From contig VXAZ01005702.1 in assembly GCA_013399875.1 (NCBI GenBank), positions 1,929,300 to 1,993,299 of the forward strand: a DNA stretch of 64,000 bases, read 5' to 3'. This DNA is from Gymnorhina tibicen. Taxonomy: Eukaryota; Chordata; Aves; Passeriformes; Artamidae. Shown here one piece after another: positions 37,301 through 49,900 of this stretch. A model generated the notes under the pieces. That model had not been told where the DNA came from, did not search any database, and worked only from the letters and a program-made list of their open reading frames with translations. The position numbers were made by a program, and so were the translations under genes. Numbering within the stretch: position 1 is the first letter of the stretch; every line of letters begins with the position of its first letter.

Positions 37301-39331
37301 TCTCTTTTCTTGCAGCCCTCAGTTGTGAATTTTTTCTTTTGAGTGTGGATGGCTTGTCCCAAGGTGCATGTCTTTACATTTACCTACACTGATGTGATTG
37401 TTGTGAGGTTTCTCTTCACTGCTGAACTCAGCAGGTGAAAACTCTGCTGTCTCAATGGAGTAACAGTTCAGTTTTTTAAATTTAACATGCCAGTGTGCGT
37501 GTTTAGCTGAGGAAAATGTTAGAGACAGCTTCTCACCAGTGCAATTAGTACAGAAAAAAAATGTTTTCCATGGCCATATAAGAAAAAGCCTTTGAGAAAC
37601 CTTGGTTTGGTTTGAAATGGAGACAAAACTGAAGAAAACACTTGTGCAACTCTGGGAAAATACCAAAATGTGGCTTGTGGATCATACTGAAAAGTAGACT
37701 GCTGAACTCCACAGACATGTTAAGGTGTGTTATGAGTTTTGTATTTAGATTGTTGTAGCTGGTACCGAATTACCTGTATTTAACAAACTCAAATTGAAAC
37801 CAGTAAGTAAGCTATAGGGATTCAGCACATGCATCCATATTAGACTTAGAAGCTTACAAATTAGGAAGGGCAAGTCAGGATCTCTGGTTTCACCTCAACA
37901 GCAGGAAAAAGGAGTTGCCAAAGCAAGAACTTCAGAGTCTCCACCTAGCCAGTGATGGTTCTGCCATCCCATCTAACAGGTCACGATCAGCAATGGGTAA
38001 TTGGTGGGTAAGTGTGCAACTGGATGTGCTGACCGCACTTGTGTTCTGCTAACTTATCTCTGTCTTAGCATGTGGGCTATCTTATCCCTCTTGAAACCAA
38101 AAGAGTCAAATTTAAACTTTCATCTGGAAGGAACAGTATGATCATGTGAAAATAGCAGGTTCCTAATGCCAAGGCTAGCTTCTGGACCACTGGAAGTTAT
38201 CCTCTTAATTTTTCAGTCAAGCAGCAGTATACACAAACTTTGTCACCTGAATGGATGAAATGTCTTTTATTCTCTTGTTTATTTGTACATACTCCTTTGG
38301 GGGTCTTAAAGCAGTAGAGCAATATATGCAACACTTAGGCAGCACATGCCACGCTCATGCTGTATTGAAGCGTGTGGCCTCAGTGTGTGGGCTATTGAAA
38401 CTGACAGAATGCAGTCAGAACTTTTTGTCAGACTAAACATGTTCCAGCAGTAAACTTAACACACACACACAAAAATGCAGATCTTTTTTTCATAGGTTTT
38501 TTGTAAATATCCGGTATGAAGAAAATGGACAATGATATTTTGCTACAACATTTTTCAGGAAGATCATCACTTCCTTTAATTCAATAGATTAATTCTGTTT
38601 ATTGGTCTCTAGCATCTGCATCCAGCGCAATGAGTAGATCTCTTTGCTTCAAGAGGGATGCTCAGGAAAGAGTTCAAGGAGCCATTTCTTTTACATACCC
38701 ATAGCAAGAAATTAGAAACAAACTGTCAAGGCCTTCCAGTATGAAGGACTGAATGTTGCAGAGTTTGGCAGCAGAGGTGTCTTCTCTTTGTGCCATGGGC
38801 CACCTCTTCTGAGCTTAACCATAGAGACCCAAAGCCATAGTAAATAAAGGATACTAGAGAGCCAGGCACAAGGTTTAAACAGGCTGTTTGGAAAATCACT
38901 GTGGCAATCTCTGCTCAGTCCCCTCACTCAGCTTTGTAGAGGAGGATGGGAAGGAAAGGCCAGGTGAATTTAGTTGCTGGTACCACAGCAAGATCTGCTG
39001 GTCCTGAACTAGCATTGTGAGTACAAGAGCCTTCATGTCAGGTACATGGACCTGTTGCATCTCTTGTAAGTACTTACCCTTGTTTGAGGTTTGAAAGCAG
39101 TAAACAAACCTTTTCAAATGATGCCTCTGTGTTGGTTATCAGAGTCATGAGATGCATGTGTGATGATGAAATCAGTCTTTTTCTGTTGTGTCTACTCTGT
39201 GCCTCAGAACTAGCATTAAAAACATACTCCAGCTCCCTTCTGGCAAAAGTGATGTTATAAATGGCTTTGAACTTCTTGTCCACAGGCTTGTTATAAATGG
39301 ATGATGTGGGTTTAAATCAGTCCTTGCTTTG

Positions 39332-40005
39332 TGCCCAGGCCTCTAGCAGCAGGCAGTCGCGTTATTGAGGTCGCCAGCACCCCAAAATCCACTACCATTC
39401 GCAAGTTCTTTAATAATGGCTGATTCAGTCTATTGTAAAATGAATTATTTATTAATAGACACAAAACTAGCAGACGTAAGACTTGAAACAGGCTATTACT
39501 ACACAGGGATAAGACAAAAAGGCATACTAGTATTACACATGGAGTTAAAGGTACCATTAAATTTACAGCTAGCCAAGAAATAGTATAACATAGGATTCAA
39601 TGTTTCTTACCACTAATTCTTGAAGGGGCACATATAGAAAAATCCTTTCTCTCTGTTCCCGGGGAAAGGGACCTGGAGATGTGTCCAAGCTCCAGGGAGA
39701 AATCTTCTCACACATCTCCACGGAGTATGTAAGAGACTTCTGCCTCTATGATAATTGTGTGGGCTTTCATAGACAAAAGAACCATGTCTTTTGGTCAAGA
39801 ATATTTCTTTCATCTCTTCCCACATTTGCTTTCCAGACTAAGTTGTGGATTCTTAGCTGGGTGCCTGAGCCCTTTTGGCGCCAGAGATAGCCCATGCTGG
39901 GCCTGTGACCGCCCGAGTTATCTCCTGCATATGCACCAACCATCTGTGGTACAGAGGGGGTAGATGTGTCCTGCTACAGGGCTAAGGAGGTTTTGTGAAC
40001 TAACA
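39332..40005 (-). mobile_element. Solo ERV LTR, antisense, with 6-bp target duplication
   Basis: A 674-bp block beginning TGCCCAGG and ending CTAACA on the plus strand is flanked by GCTTTG on both sides (39326-39331 and 40006-40011), a perfect 6-bp duplication. Terminal TG...CA plus 6 bp points to a class II (ERVK-like) element. The minus strand carries AATAAA (complement 39448-39453) toward the right distance from its 3' end, which sets the orientation. The text, for example GAGGTCGCCAGCACCCC and TTCTTTAATAATGGCTG, matches a repeat I recognise from songbird genomes. No internal region remains. The several 65-81-codon frames here are not genes. Confidence 0.8.
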
Positions 40006-40094
40006 GCTTTGCTCAGCAGTGACACCCTGAACTTCTGTCGGGCCTCAGTGCTACAGCATGCTATGAAGCTATCCCAAGAGGACAATGCTATGGT

Positions 40095-40431
40095 TGGTGA
40101 TATTTATTTTTCAGTTTTGTGTAGAGGGTTTGTTTATTTTTTTATTTTAATGCAGAGATAAAATGTCATCTTGTTTCCTTTAAAGCGCTTGTTTCCAAAT
40201 TATTGTCTTGCTTTGTATAAAAGAGAAAAAAAGACAAGTAATGAGACACTTAGGAATTGATNTGGTGATATTTATTTTTCAGTTTTGTGTAGAGGGTTTG
40301 TTTATTTTTTTTTTATTTTAATGCAGAGATAAAATGTCATCTTGTTTCCTTTAAAGCACTTGTTTCCAAATTATTGTCTTGCTTTGTATAAAAGAGAAAA
40401 AAGACAAGTAATGAGACACTTAGGAATTGAT
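40095..40431. repeat. Tandem 167/169-bp duplication split by one N
   Basis: Copy A is 40095-40261 and copy B is 40263-40431; both run from TGGTGATATTT to AGGAATTGAT, with a single N at 40262 between them. They differ only at a T run (three bases longer in B), an A run (one base shorter in B) and one G/A difference (AAAGCGCTT versus AAAGCACTT). The placement of the N exactly at the junction, and differences of the size expected from read errors or allelic variation, suggest overlapping contigs that failed to merge. Confidence 0.9.
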
Positions 40432-40705
40432 CTTCCTGTCTGTTCTGAAAGTGAATGCAAAAGAATTTTCAAAGCCAAACCAGCTGGTTATCTGTTGTTT
40501 GCATTTTGTTTGAATGCCCACGTCTTGTGCTGCTGCTGATGCAGTAGGAGTGGGCAGGTCCCTTTTCAAAATTGCTATTGATAATATGATCCAGGCATGA
40601 TCCAGTTGAAGGAATGATTCAGAAAGCATCATCCTCATTTCCTGATGCTGAGATCCCTACAAAGTAGTTATTATATAAGGATCAGCCTTCAGATAGAATA
40701 GATTA

Positions 40706-41068
40706 ATGCAAAGAGGCAAGTTGAACCTATTACCTTTGTCTGGGAGAGAGGATTCCAGACCCCACATATACCTCAATGATACCTATACAGAAATAAACCT
40801 CTCTCTTCTTTCTACGTTGCATAGTGCCAGAGGCCGTTGTTGTTTTTGTGGTAACTACCACATCCTCTTTTTCCTACACAATATTTTATGGGTCTGGACT
40901 TTATGGCTTTGTAGAATATGGTGGTCCCATGCACAAGCAGTAGCATCTTTTGTGTTTTATAAGACTACAGTGTTCGAGCATCCTAAATTGAAAACAGTTA
41001 TGATCTTTTCTTACAACCCGCAAACTGGATACTATGGCAGGGACTGTAGTTTAAACTGCAGTCAATAA
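40706..41068 (+). other. Orphan 120-codon open frame before AATAAA cluster
   Basis: The frame runs to TAA at 41068. A good acceptor (TCTTCTTTCTACGTTGCATAG) lies inside at about 40808-40828. Downstream of it the peptide has CCFCGNYH and a tryptophan-rich hydrophobic stretch (ILWVWTLWLCRIWW). Four AATAAA hexamers follow within about 50 bp of the stop. It could be an alternative terminal exon (entry phase 2, compatible with a direct splice from exon 2) or chance. I do not call it a gene. Confidence 0.2.
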
Positions 41069-42920
41069 ACTGTCAATAAAACTTAATAAAATTGTTACAA
41101 TTAATAAAAGTGTAGTTTTGTTAAGTTCAGGGCGGGTGGCAGACTGCAAAGTCACACTCTTATTTCTGTAGTAGGCACAAAGAAATGTTATGGGCAAAGC
41201 CTTCCTTCAACTTATCTTTCTGTACCCTTGATTTTATCTGTCCAAACACTGAAGTGTGTGTAGAAGAGAGGTGAAGAGACAGAAGCATGTTAGCTTTGTT
41301 AGCTCAGTGCACAGAATTAAAAAAAACCCACTCTGTATTATTTAGAGTATTTTGCTCGCTCAGGAAGCAATCGTTCTAGGTACCATGAAAAAATTGAACA
41401 AATGATGGTATTTACTTCTTAAAGCCCATATAATCAAAATAGGGAAGACTAGCAAAACAGCAGAGAGAAGTGAAAATTGAATCATTTGCTTAAGAAATTT
41501 GTCTAGGCAGGGGTTTTAAGTACAATTTGAGTCTCAAAAGCCCTAGTCCCACTCTTGTAGTGTGAGAAAATTGAGGTTCTGATCTTGCTGTTTAATGTAT
41601 TATGTGGCCCTGGACTCAATTTGCTTGTGAACTGTAGGCAAATCCAGCATTCACTTAAAATTAAGATTTAGATTTTAATTTTGTAAAGATTTGCTACTTT
41701 ATGCTTGTGCTTATTTATTTTGAAACTTGGGACTTACATTAGATTATTCTCTCTTGTGTATCCTCAGGATCAGTGAGAGAATATATTAGTTGTAATTTTA
41801 AATAAATGGAAAGCGATAATCTACAGAGTAAGACAGGAGCTTTTTTGGACTTCAAGAGGAAAAGGAATGAAGCAAAACCATGCAGGATTCTTTTGATATT
41901 GCTTTTTATGTCATCCTCAATTAAAATAGAAAATACTAAAGCATATCAGGAAACCCTGCATTCTTATAGTATCAAATTATTTATTTTTCTTTTTCATCTG
42001 TCACAATGTCAACTTTATTAAAAAAACCAAACAGGCAGCCTTTAAAATTCATATTTGCTTAAAATTAATTAATCTGTGACCTTTAGGCAAAGGGAAACTA
42101 ATTTCTTTTGTTACCCTTTGCTAATGTCTGATTTAGTCTGGTTCTCTGATAAAAATGAAATTCAGTGCAGAGTCATGCAGAAAATAATAGAGCAGTGGGA
42201 ACACACACTTTTATCTTTGTAATACTGTTACTTGTAATGTTTCAGTTGTGTTTTGATATGAACTGGAAATTGCACAGTCTTCATTACTTTTGTGATTTAA
42301 ATCAGGAAGATAAATAAAACTAGAAAAAAAAGGTTAGAAAATATGTGTTTCAGGGTCTCATAGAATTGGATAATTTTTTTAGATTTCTCTTGGATAATTG
42401 ATTATAAATTATCATCAGTTACCTTTTTCTTGCATGTCTTGGGAATTCTTGGCATAAAATGCAATAAATTATTCTTCACACAATAAGAAGGGAACAAAGA
42501 GAAGAGGACAAAGAGAAAGATACAAAAGAAGCTTATATCACCCAGCATATTATCCAAGTTGAAGACAGGATCTATCTTTTTGAAGACTGTTCCCTTTTTC
42601 TTATTGATTAAAAATTTTTTTGTTGACTCAAAAATTGTTATCTTGGATATAGATCTCCTTTCTCCAATGATTTAGCAGCCCTAGCAGAATGAGCTACAGC
42701 TATTTCTCTTTGGACCCTTCAGCAACAATTATCCTGCAAATAAATAAGCCATTACAATCTTCCTATGTAACCTCCATAAGTAAGCTAAAGCACTTTGTCA
42801 TGACATTTTCATTCCTGTTTGCTTCTAACAGAACAATTGGAATTCATGAGGTTTTCTTTTCCTTTTTCTTTTGTATTTTTTAGTCACCTTTTAACATTAA
42901 CTGCTATAAACAGAATTTTT

Positions 42921-43000
42921 ATGAAAGATGTCAGTCTGCACTTTTTTAACCAGCTATTTAATCAAAGATGTCAATCTGCACCTTTTTAACCAGCTATTTA
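42921..43000. repeat. 40-bp tandem doublet
   Basis: Two 40-bp units (42921-42960 and 42961-43000) differ at only three positions. They share AAAGATGTCA and AACCAGCTATTTA. The doublet ends about 90 bp upstream of candidate exon 4. Confidence 0.9.
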
Positions 43001-43091
43001 AAGCCATAGTGAGAACTGGAAATGAGCAAGACCCAAAGGAATTATGGCTCAATATCATGCATTAAGTGTTTTTTCTTACTGATTTCCCTAG

Positions 43092-43218
43092 AAGTTTTAC
43101 CATATTCCGATCAATTCAGGTGCAAGAAACTACACTGCACGTTTTTTTCCATGAAAGGAGTGAGTGGAGTGTCTGTGAAATGGCTTAATAAAGATGGAAA
43201 AGTTACCTTGTGCCTGAC
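43092..43218 (+). CDS. Candidate exon 4 (127 nt)
   Basis: This is the strongest exon of the model. A long pyrimidine tract (TGTTTTTTCTTACTGATTTC, then CCTAG) precedes it and a consensus donor (TGAC|GTGAGT) ends it. Entered in phase 1 it encodes residues 99-140: KVLPYSDQFRCKKLHCTFF, then SMKGVSGVSVKWLNKDG and KVTLCL. It leaves phase 2. Without the splice the frame would stop at TGA two bases after the donor's first G, so open reading ends exactly where the donor is. Cysteines at FRCKKLHC and LCL, with those of exon 5, might bind metal, but this is speculation. Family not recognised. Confidence 0.55.
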
Positions 43219-43672
43219 GTGAGTATTCTTAGAGTAAATTCCCATTGTGTGGTTTTGGTTTGCTTTGCCTGTTAAGGGTTTCAAGACTCCATTACAGGGA
43301 ATGCTGAGTTCCTAAATATTCTCTAGCCAATCTCTTTGACCTGCAGCAAAAGAAAGGTTGATTTTCACTATAAAACTGCAAGTTTCTTTGTTGTGAGAAT
43401 AAAAAGTGAAGCTGCTTTATTTTAACTGGTACATATTTTCCTACCTGAAATAAAATGAGCTTAGGGTTCTGAGAAAGGATGAGAATTTTTCAAGCAAGTA
43501 ATTACTTGGTAAATAGCAAAAGTTAGAAGATTTGTACAAAAGGACCAAATCAGGGATATGGGTGAGGATGAACTGTACTACTTGAAGGGAAAAATAAATA
43601 TTCTGACAATTTTGTGAAAAATAAAGCTTTTCATGGTATCATCTAGTGAACAACATTCATTCTCTCTTTCAG
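43219..43672 (+). other. Candidate intron 4
   Basis: 454 bases from GTGAGT to CTCTCTTTCAG. It holds an AATAAA just upstream of the acceptor (about 43619). No repeat recognised. Confidence 0.4.
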
Positions 43673-43700
43673 ATTATGTGATGACTGCATTAAGTTATGA
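43673..43700 (+). CDS. Candidate terminal coding exon 5
   Basis: Acceptor ATTCTCTCTTTCAG. Entered in phase 2 it encodes TLCDDCIKL and then TGA at 43698-43700. The CxxC (CDDC) adds to the cysteines of exon 4. The five exons sum to 166+46+83+127+28 = 450 nt, exactly 150 codons with the stop. Because the exon adds only nine residues, another terminal exon cannot be excluded. Confidence 0.4.
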
Positions 43701-43947
43701 CGTAGATTCAAAAAATCTGTTCAAAAATAGTTTTATGCAAGACAGTGATGACAGTCTAGTCTAATGCATAGAAAATTTGTGAATTATTGCTACTTGCATC
43801 TTGTTGAAAGTCTGGTTACTGTTGCAGTTGAGAACTTAATACTATTAAGTATTATATCTTACATCATCTAACTTGTTTATAAACACAAACTTCATGAAAG
43901 GCAGACGTACAGTGGACCATCTGGGTAAACTGAGTCAGAGAGAGAGC

Positions 43948-43953
43948 AATAAA
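43948..43953 (+). terminator. Candidate polyadenylation signal
   Basis: AATAAA, 247 bases after the TGA of candidate exon 5, giving a short 3' UTR of about 270 bases. The hexamer alone is common in AT-rich DNA; its value comes from position. Confidence 0.35.
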
Positions 43954-43975
43954 GAACTCTATCCTTAATTAGGGA

Positions 43976-46900
43976 ACAGAAAACTAAACCTTTTTCACAC
44001 ACACCTCATTTGACTAATTTCTAAGGCAACAATGACTGAACTCATCTGAGCTGGCTCAGAAGTGAAGACCAGGACAAAAGCCATTACCTTTGAGACAGTC
44101 ACAAGCATCTCTAAACAATACCAGCAGCATGAAGACAGGCCAGGTGAAAATACAATGCCGTAAGTGTCACGGCCTTCTTGTGACATAGATTGGTTTTCTC
44201 AATTACTTTTATAGGTCATGTTTTGGGTTGTTTTTTTTTTTTATGTTGGAGAGTGTGCTATATTTTGTTCAAAGACATCTAGTCTGTTCTGACCCTTGAA
44301 ATGGGAAGAAGAAAGGGGAGACAAGAAGAAAAAAGGTTTATAACTGATAACCAAGAGGTAAATGGGCCCACTTTCAAAACACACAGTAGTAATGAAGGAT
44401 ACATAGTAAGCTTAATGCTTAGTAAAAACGTATTGAGTCCTATGCAAAAGAGCACTAGAATTCTTTTAGGAGAAACAGTGTGTTTCAGTTCCTGGATATT
44501 TTGGGAAGGGATATTTATAATATTATTTTAAAACTGAGCACTCTTGGAACCTCTATTTGATAGGAATCAAGAGCCATCTCTTAAAAAGAAATATTAAATC
44601 ATATGGGTACTCATCTACTGCTCTTTTATTTTAGAAATCCCTAGGAAATAAAATGAGAAACAATCCACATGTCACTTGAATTTTAAATGTGATTTTAGTA
44701 GTAAGACATGTAAGATACACAATATTAGTTTTACTAATCAGGAAAATTAACTGTCTGAGATGCTGCTTGTTGAACAGAAAGCAAAGGCTGTAGACATTGA
44801 TACAAACTGAAACACTGCATTTCCAAAGGGACTCTCTCAACATGTTATGTTTCTTTTTGGATTAATTTTTCTCCTTGCACAGTGAAATCTGTACCATCTG
44901 TACCATGGCCATGATAACTTGACACAAACCCCACAGACTTACAAAACCCAAGTTAAGGAATAGCAAATAACCAGTGAAGAGTTCTTTGAAAAAACAGTTG
45001 TAAATTTATAGGCTTTCATGAATTATGAGTGCATAAGAAAGAATATTTCTCTCAATTTCAAGCTGCTAACCTATGCCCTTTTGTGCTTAGGCAGAGCAAG
45101 GTATTTTCATGAGTGTTACACTGAAAGCTTGTTCTTCTAGTTGTCCTCTAAATATAAATTCAGTAGTGAAGATAAATTGCCTACTCTCTTTCCAGTTTAA
45201 TAGTTATATTTTGTGTTTATAACATTCTGCATTATTCAGGAAAATAACATCAACTAGTACGCTATTTATTTGACTAATTCCAAGCAATGTTCCTGGATAA
45301 TATTTTTACTTTAAGTCTGAGTTCTGTGTTTTGTGTTCAGCATGTCGAAGTCATTCTTGTATGTTGTTTTTAAATTTTAGTTCTCTGAAGTATGGTGGCT
45401 TTGCTTATAGTACTTGGACCTTATACTTTAAATTCAACTTATTTGAAACCACGCTGAGCCACTGAGACAATTTAGGGGATGTTGTCCCACAATATCTTTG
45501 TATTTAAAAAAATATTTATGAACTGAAATTTCTGTGGGCAAAAAAGTTTTCTGAACAGGATTCTGTAAGTATGATGAAACACGAAGAAGGCAAATTCCTA
45601 AATATGTGTATTTGTTAAAGTTACTAAAATGCATCAGAAAGACTAAGTTAGCTCACTTCTGCAAAATAGATAGAGTTTACTGTATTTATCAGCTGAAGTG
45701 TTCATGAAGACTGGGCTCATGACAGAATCCACATGTCAGGGCCGGAAGATACTAAAGATGCTGGAATATCTCATAAATTAGATGAGTCCTTCCAATTCAA
45801 AGCTCCAATTATTTCAAAAGTGCCTATATGTTTTTGTGGATCTTTCTGTTAATAACTATGGATAACATGGTGCTGTGCAATTGTTTGAGTGCTGAAAATG
45901 AGCAGTCATGTAGAAAAAGGCACAGCTTTAAGAAAAAAAAAGAAGAAAATTTCTTTAGTTGATATGGATGGTATGCTGACACATTTTTCACTATCTTTCT
46001 GAGCTTGTGAATATTGTTATCTGCAGTAGGAATTCTAATGTACTGTCCAAAATTTGCATGCATAAACAGGTTAGAGTTTTCAGAGTGCGTGCTGCTGACA
46101 ATTCTCCATAAAATTTAATATGGGTTCCCTAAAGTTAATTAATAAACTCTCAGTCACTATTCTTGAGACTGGGAAAACCTTGACTTCGATGTACTAATCT
46201 ACTTCTTCAATGTATTTGTGACAGATAGGCCACTCAAAAATTCCTTTTGTGAGGCAGGCATTTCAATTCCTGCCAAAAATTATCTCTTTTCAAAAGACAC
46301 TCAGAAGTGATGCTGTGACTCAGTGGCAGTTAATTTCCCGTGTCAGGAAATGTAATCTTTTACAGCTAGAGCATTGAGCTTTCTCAGCTTCAGCATTTGG
46401 GTGGCAGGTCCCAGATACTTGGCAGACCTTGTCAGCTCACCTCCCAGCTTGGCTCTATGACTTACAACCTCTCTGCAGTGTTATATAAATGTTCTCTTAC
46501 ACGACAGCAGATATATTCTGTGATTCACTAACCTCTTAACCTTCCTTATAAACACAATGTTGTGAGCTCCTTCAGCGTCCCAGTGAAAAAACCCATGTTT
46601 TTTCCAGAGCAGGAACTAATTCTTGCTGCAGCTTGCTGATCTCTGTTTTTCAGGGCTTCCAGAGCCCAGCCAGTGTGATTGGATGCAATGTGCAGGTAGC
46701 TGTCTCACTCCCATGGAGCACAGTGACAGCACCCTGGCCCGAGGGGCTCAGGGGAGGCTCTGAGTGAGGAAAGAGAGAGGAACACCCCCAGCAGTGCCAG
46801 TGGGAAGTCTCTGGCAAGTACAGAAAAGCTTTCTAAGCCCTTTAATCAGTGTTTCTGGAAGGCAAATGTAATGCCCCTGAAGACCACGCTCAAATATAGG

Positions 46901-49900
46901 CTGATGAAAATCATGGCACGTTAAAATCTACTGGAGATACATAGCTACAAGTTCTTCTTCTCCCTGGAGTTGCAGTGCTGACAGATGCTATGAGGATACA
47001 CATACAGGATTTCTTCTCATATACTTAAATTAGGCAAAGATTAGGAAACAACAAAAGACTTCTTAAAAGCAAGACCAAAGCTGAATAAAAAGAAGCACAA
47101 AGGCATTTTATGAATAATACATCAACTTCATGCTATTAGGCAAACAGATGAAAATTAAAATCTATCCCCATAGACAGGAAGGTGTGAGTGTGACCTCTAA
47201 AACTGCTGTTCTCGAAATCCTGACATAGCTGGCACACATTCCTGGAGTTGCCTTACTTCTTAGCCTAAATACAACACAAGCAGCTCAGGACTGTGAATAC
47301 CACCCCGGAGAACTACACATTTCATTTTGAAGGTTTAAAAGGTTGATATTGCAAGGCTCAACATTATTCCTCAATTCCATTTTTATTAGGACCTTAAAGC
47401 CAAGCCAGTATCATGTAACATTGCTACCAGGGTAACTCCGGAGATGTTGGTGGGACTTGGCTGATTTACAGAAGCAGAGGATCTGTATAATATGTCAAAT
47501 AGGCAAATATGTTGGAGAGACCAAAACTGCAACCAGAGACTTTCTTGGGGAAGAATCGGTGGGTTGTCAAACAGTGAGACTAGAAAATATGTAAGTACAG
47601 GGCTTCAGACTGCAGCATGGAGAGAAAACTTCTTGCATCTACCTAAAGATCTTTATACCCAATTAAGGTAGTCAGCTAAACAGTAATGAAAACATTTGTT
47701 CAAGTAATCATGCTTCATTATAGTTGGGGTGGGCTTTTTGGGGGGTTTATTTGTATGTGTGTTTGTTTGTTTTAGCAAACAAGGGAACTGAGTTAATACA
47801 AAGGACTAAATTTCTTTCACACCTTGAACTTGCCTCCTAACAGCTCTAACAGGCAGCTGCTACCCAAAATAAAAATAAAAACCTATTTTTTACAAGTTTG
47901 AATATCATAGCGTTTTAAGATTAGGTTTTGTTTATCTCCCTGAATTTTGACTGCAGAAGAAAGAATTGGGCCCACTGGGAGGAGATGCACACATTTTGTA
48001 GCAAATGTGCTCGTTACTGGATATGTAACAGCATATAAATATATATGAAAAAATACCTGCTTGTATTTTTCTGTATAAACTTTTCCATCTGCACCATGAG
48101 GATACATAATATTAGTTTTTCCATTTATACTGAAGGAAAATCATCCCATTTGACTGTTTCCCTGTACTTTAATTAAATGCAGAAACAGTCTGAAAAATTT
48201 GACAGAGAGAATGGAGAAAGTGGTTGAACTCTGTAGAAGTTACATTTCTTCAAGGCTTTTTCTGTACGTCACTTCAGGTGATCCACTGTATTGTATTACA
48301 AGCCTCAGGTTCTGAAATGGAATATACAGCAGCATTCCTTTTCAAATAACCTGTATTTCCTCATCTCTTGTCTAACATATATGCCCCCTTTCATGGAACT
48401 GTGCAATTATGGCTATATTCAGGTGGCCCAAGTTCCACATGCATCCCTAGGTCTAGTATTCTGCATTGGTTTGAAGGCTTTATCTTTGGTTTTTTGTTTG
48501 TCTGGTTTGGTTTTCACCTAAATAATGGGTAATATTAGACACCTGAACACAAGCAGAATTTAGGCTCTCTTCTTGAGAGCCTCTCTGTATGTAGAATTTT
48601 GGAGTATGCTATTCTACAGGTTTCGACAAATACGTACTGAGTTTGAATAGATCAGCAGTGGATTAAGCCATTATGTCAGAAAAGTGAATGCATGCTCTGT
48701 TTTACACTTGCACCTACCCATTTCAAGTAAAAGAAAACCTCAGCAAGACCACGCAATTTGGTTTGGCATATTACAGAGGCTTCAAATCTTGCAAGTATGC
48801 AGTAGCTAGAAACCAGTTCCTAGATCCCCCTGAACATTCTCCCTGTTGCAATTTTCTTCCTTGCACTGAACAACTCTGTAGCACGAAGTTAATTTCCCTT
48901 ACACTTCACTAGCAAATAGAAAACACCCTTGTCCAGTTCTGCTCCCTTTTGTTCTGGTGATACTATGTATTACTGAGGAAGATACTGGGAATAAGATTCA
49001 TGCTTCTTGCAAATCACAAAGCTCTTACAATAGAGGTGCTCACAGCTGCATTGCAAATTTTCATGCTAGAGGTTTCCATAAGTGTAGGGAGAAGACCTTT
49101 AAGGGAACAATAATAATAAATCCAGGACAGATGTGGATTAATTGAGTTTATTTTATGCATTAGTAATAAAAAACCCATGACATAACTTTGTAACACTTCT
49201 AGAAGGTGTTTTGCCTCTGTTTTAGATTACTAAAAACCTGTATTGTGTGTTTCTTTGCTTGCACATGTGGGCACAAGGAAAGAAAACCTGACTGGGAGCC
49301 AGATATTTCTGTGCTGCAGCTTGTGCTGTGGGCTACAGCTTCTATCTCTAGCTGCCAAGATGCAGCTAAAATGAAAATAACCCTTCATTAGTGCTCCAGT
49401 TGTATCCAGAGAATATTCATGCATATTTTCAGGTATGGCTTTAATTACTGAGTATGTAGGGACATAACTAATAGTGGTTTGTAATTCAGTGACTCTTGTG
49501 ATTCCAAACCAATATGCTTTTGATGGAAACTGGAACACAAGTTGTTCATTTCAGTAGTTACTGGGTGCTGAATCTGGTGAATATAAAATACTAATGTTTC
49601 CCTCCTGCTGTTTTTCTCTTTCATTCGCTCATAACAAATACTTGAATGAGCTATCTTATTCACTCTGGTTTTTTTTTTTTTTCCTTTGGCAAGGGCAGTA
49701 TGAAATAAAGTAAACTGAGTTTCCCAAGGGGTTGGCAGGTTCTCTTTCAGTGCATGTGTTTATTGCCTCAAAGTTATTTCAGGTTTGTGTGACCTCTCCA
49801 TTTGCAAGTAGCAGTAGCTATATCTGACTATGTATTAAAATGGCCAAGGACTTGCAACAGGATATTATGGCATAAGAAACACTGAATCTGTTTGCCAATA

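Larger units (their letters stand above)
33395..43091 (+). other. Candidate intron 3
   Basis: About 9.7 kb with CR1 and older repeat remnants (36566, 37245), an antisense LTR (39332-40005), the N-split duplication (40095-40431), an orphan open frame followed by AATAAA signals (40706-41110) and a 40-bp tandem doublet (42921-43000). It starts GTATGT and ends in a strong pyrimidine tract with CCCTAG. Confidence 0.4.

Noticed and set aside
37319..37666. 115-codon minus-strand open frame
   Set aside because: Composition is low in protein-like patterns, there are no splice or promoter features, and no recognisable domain.
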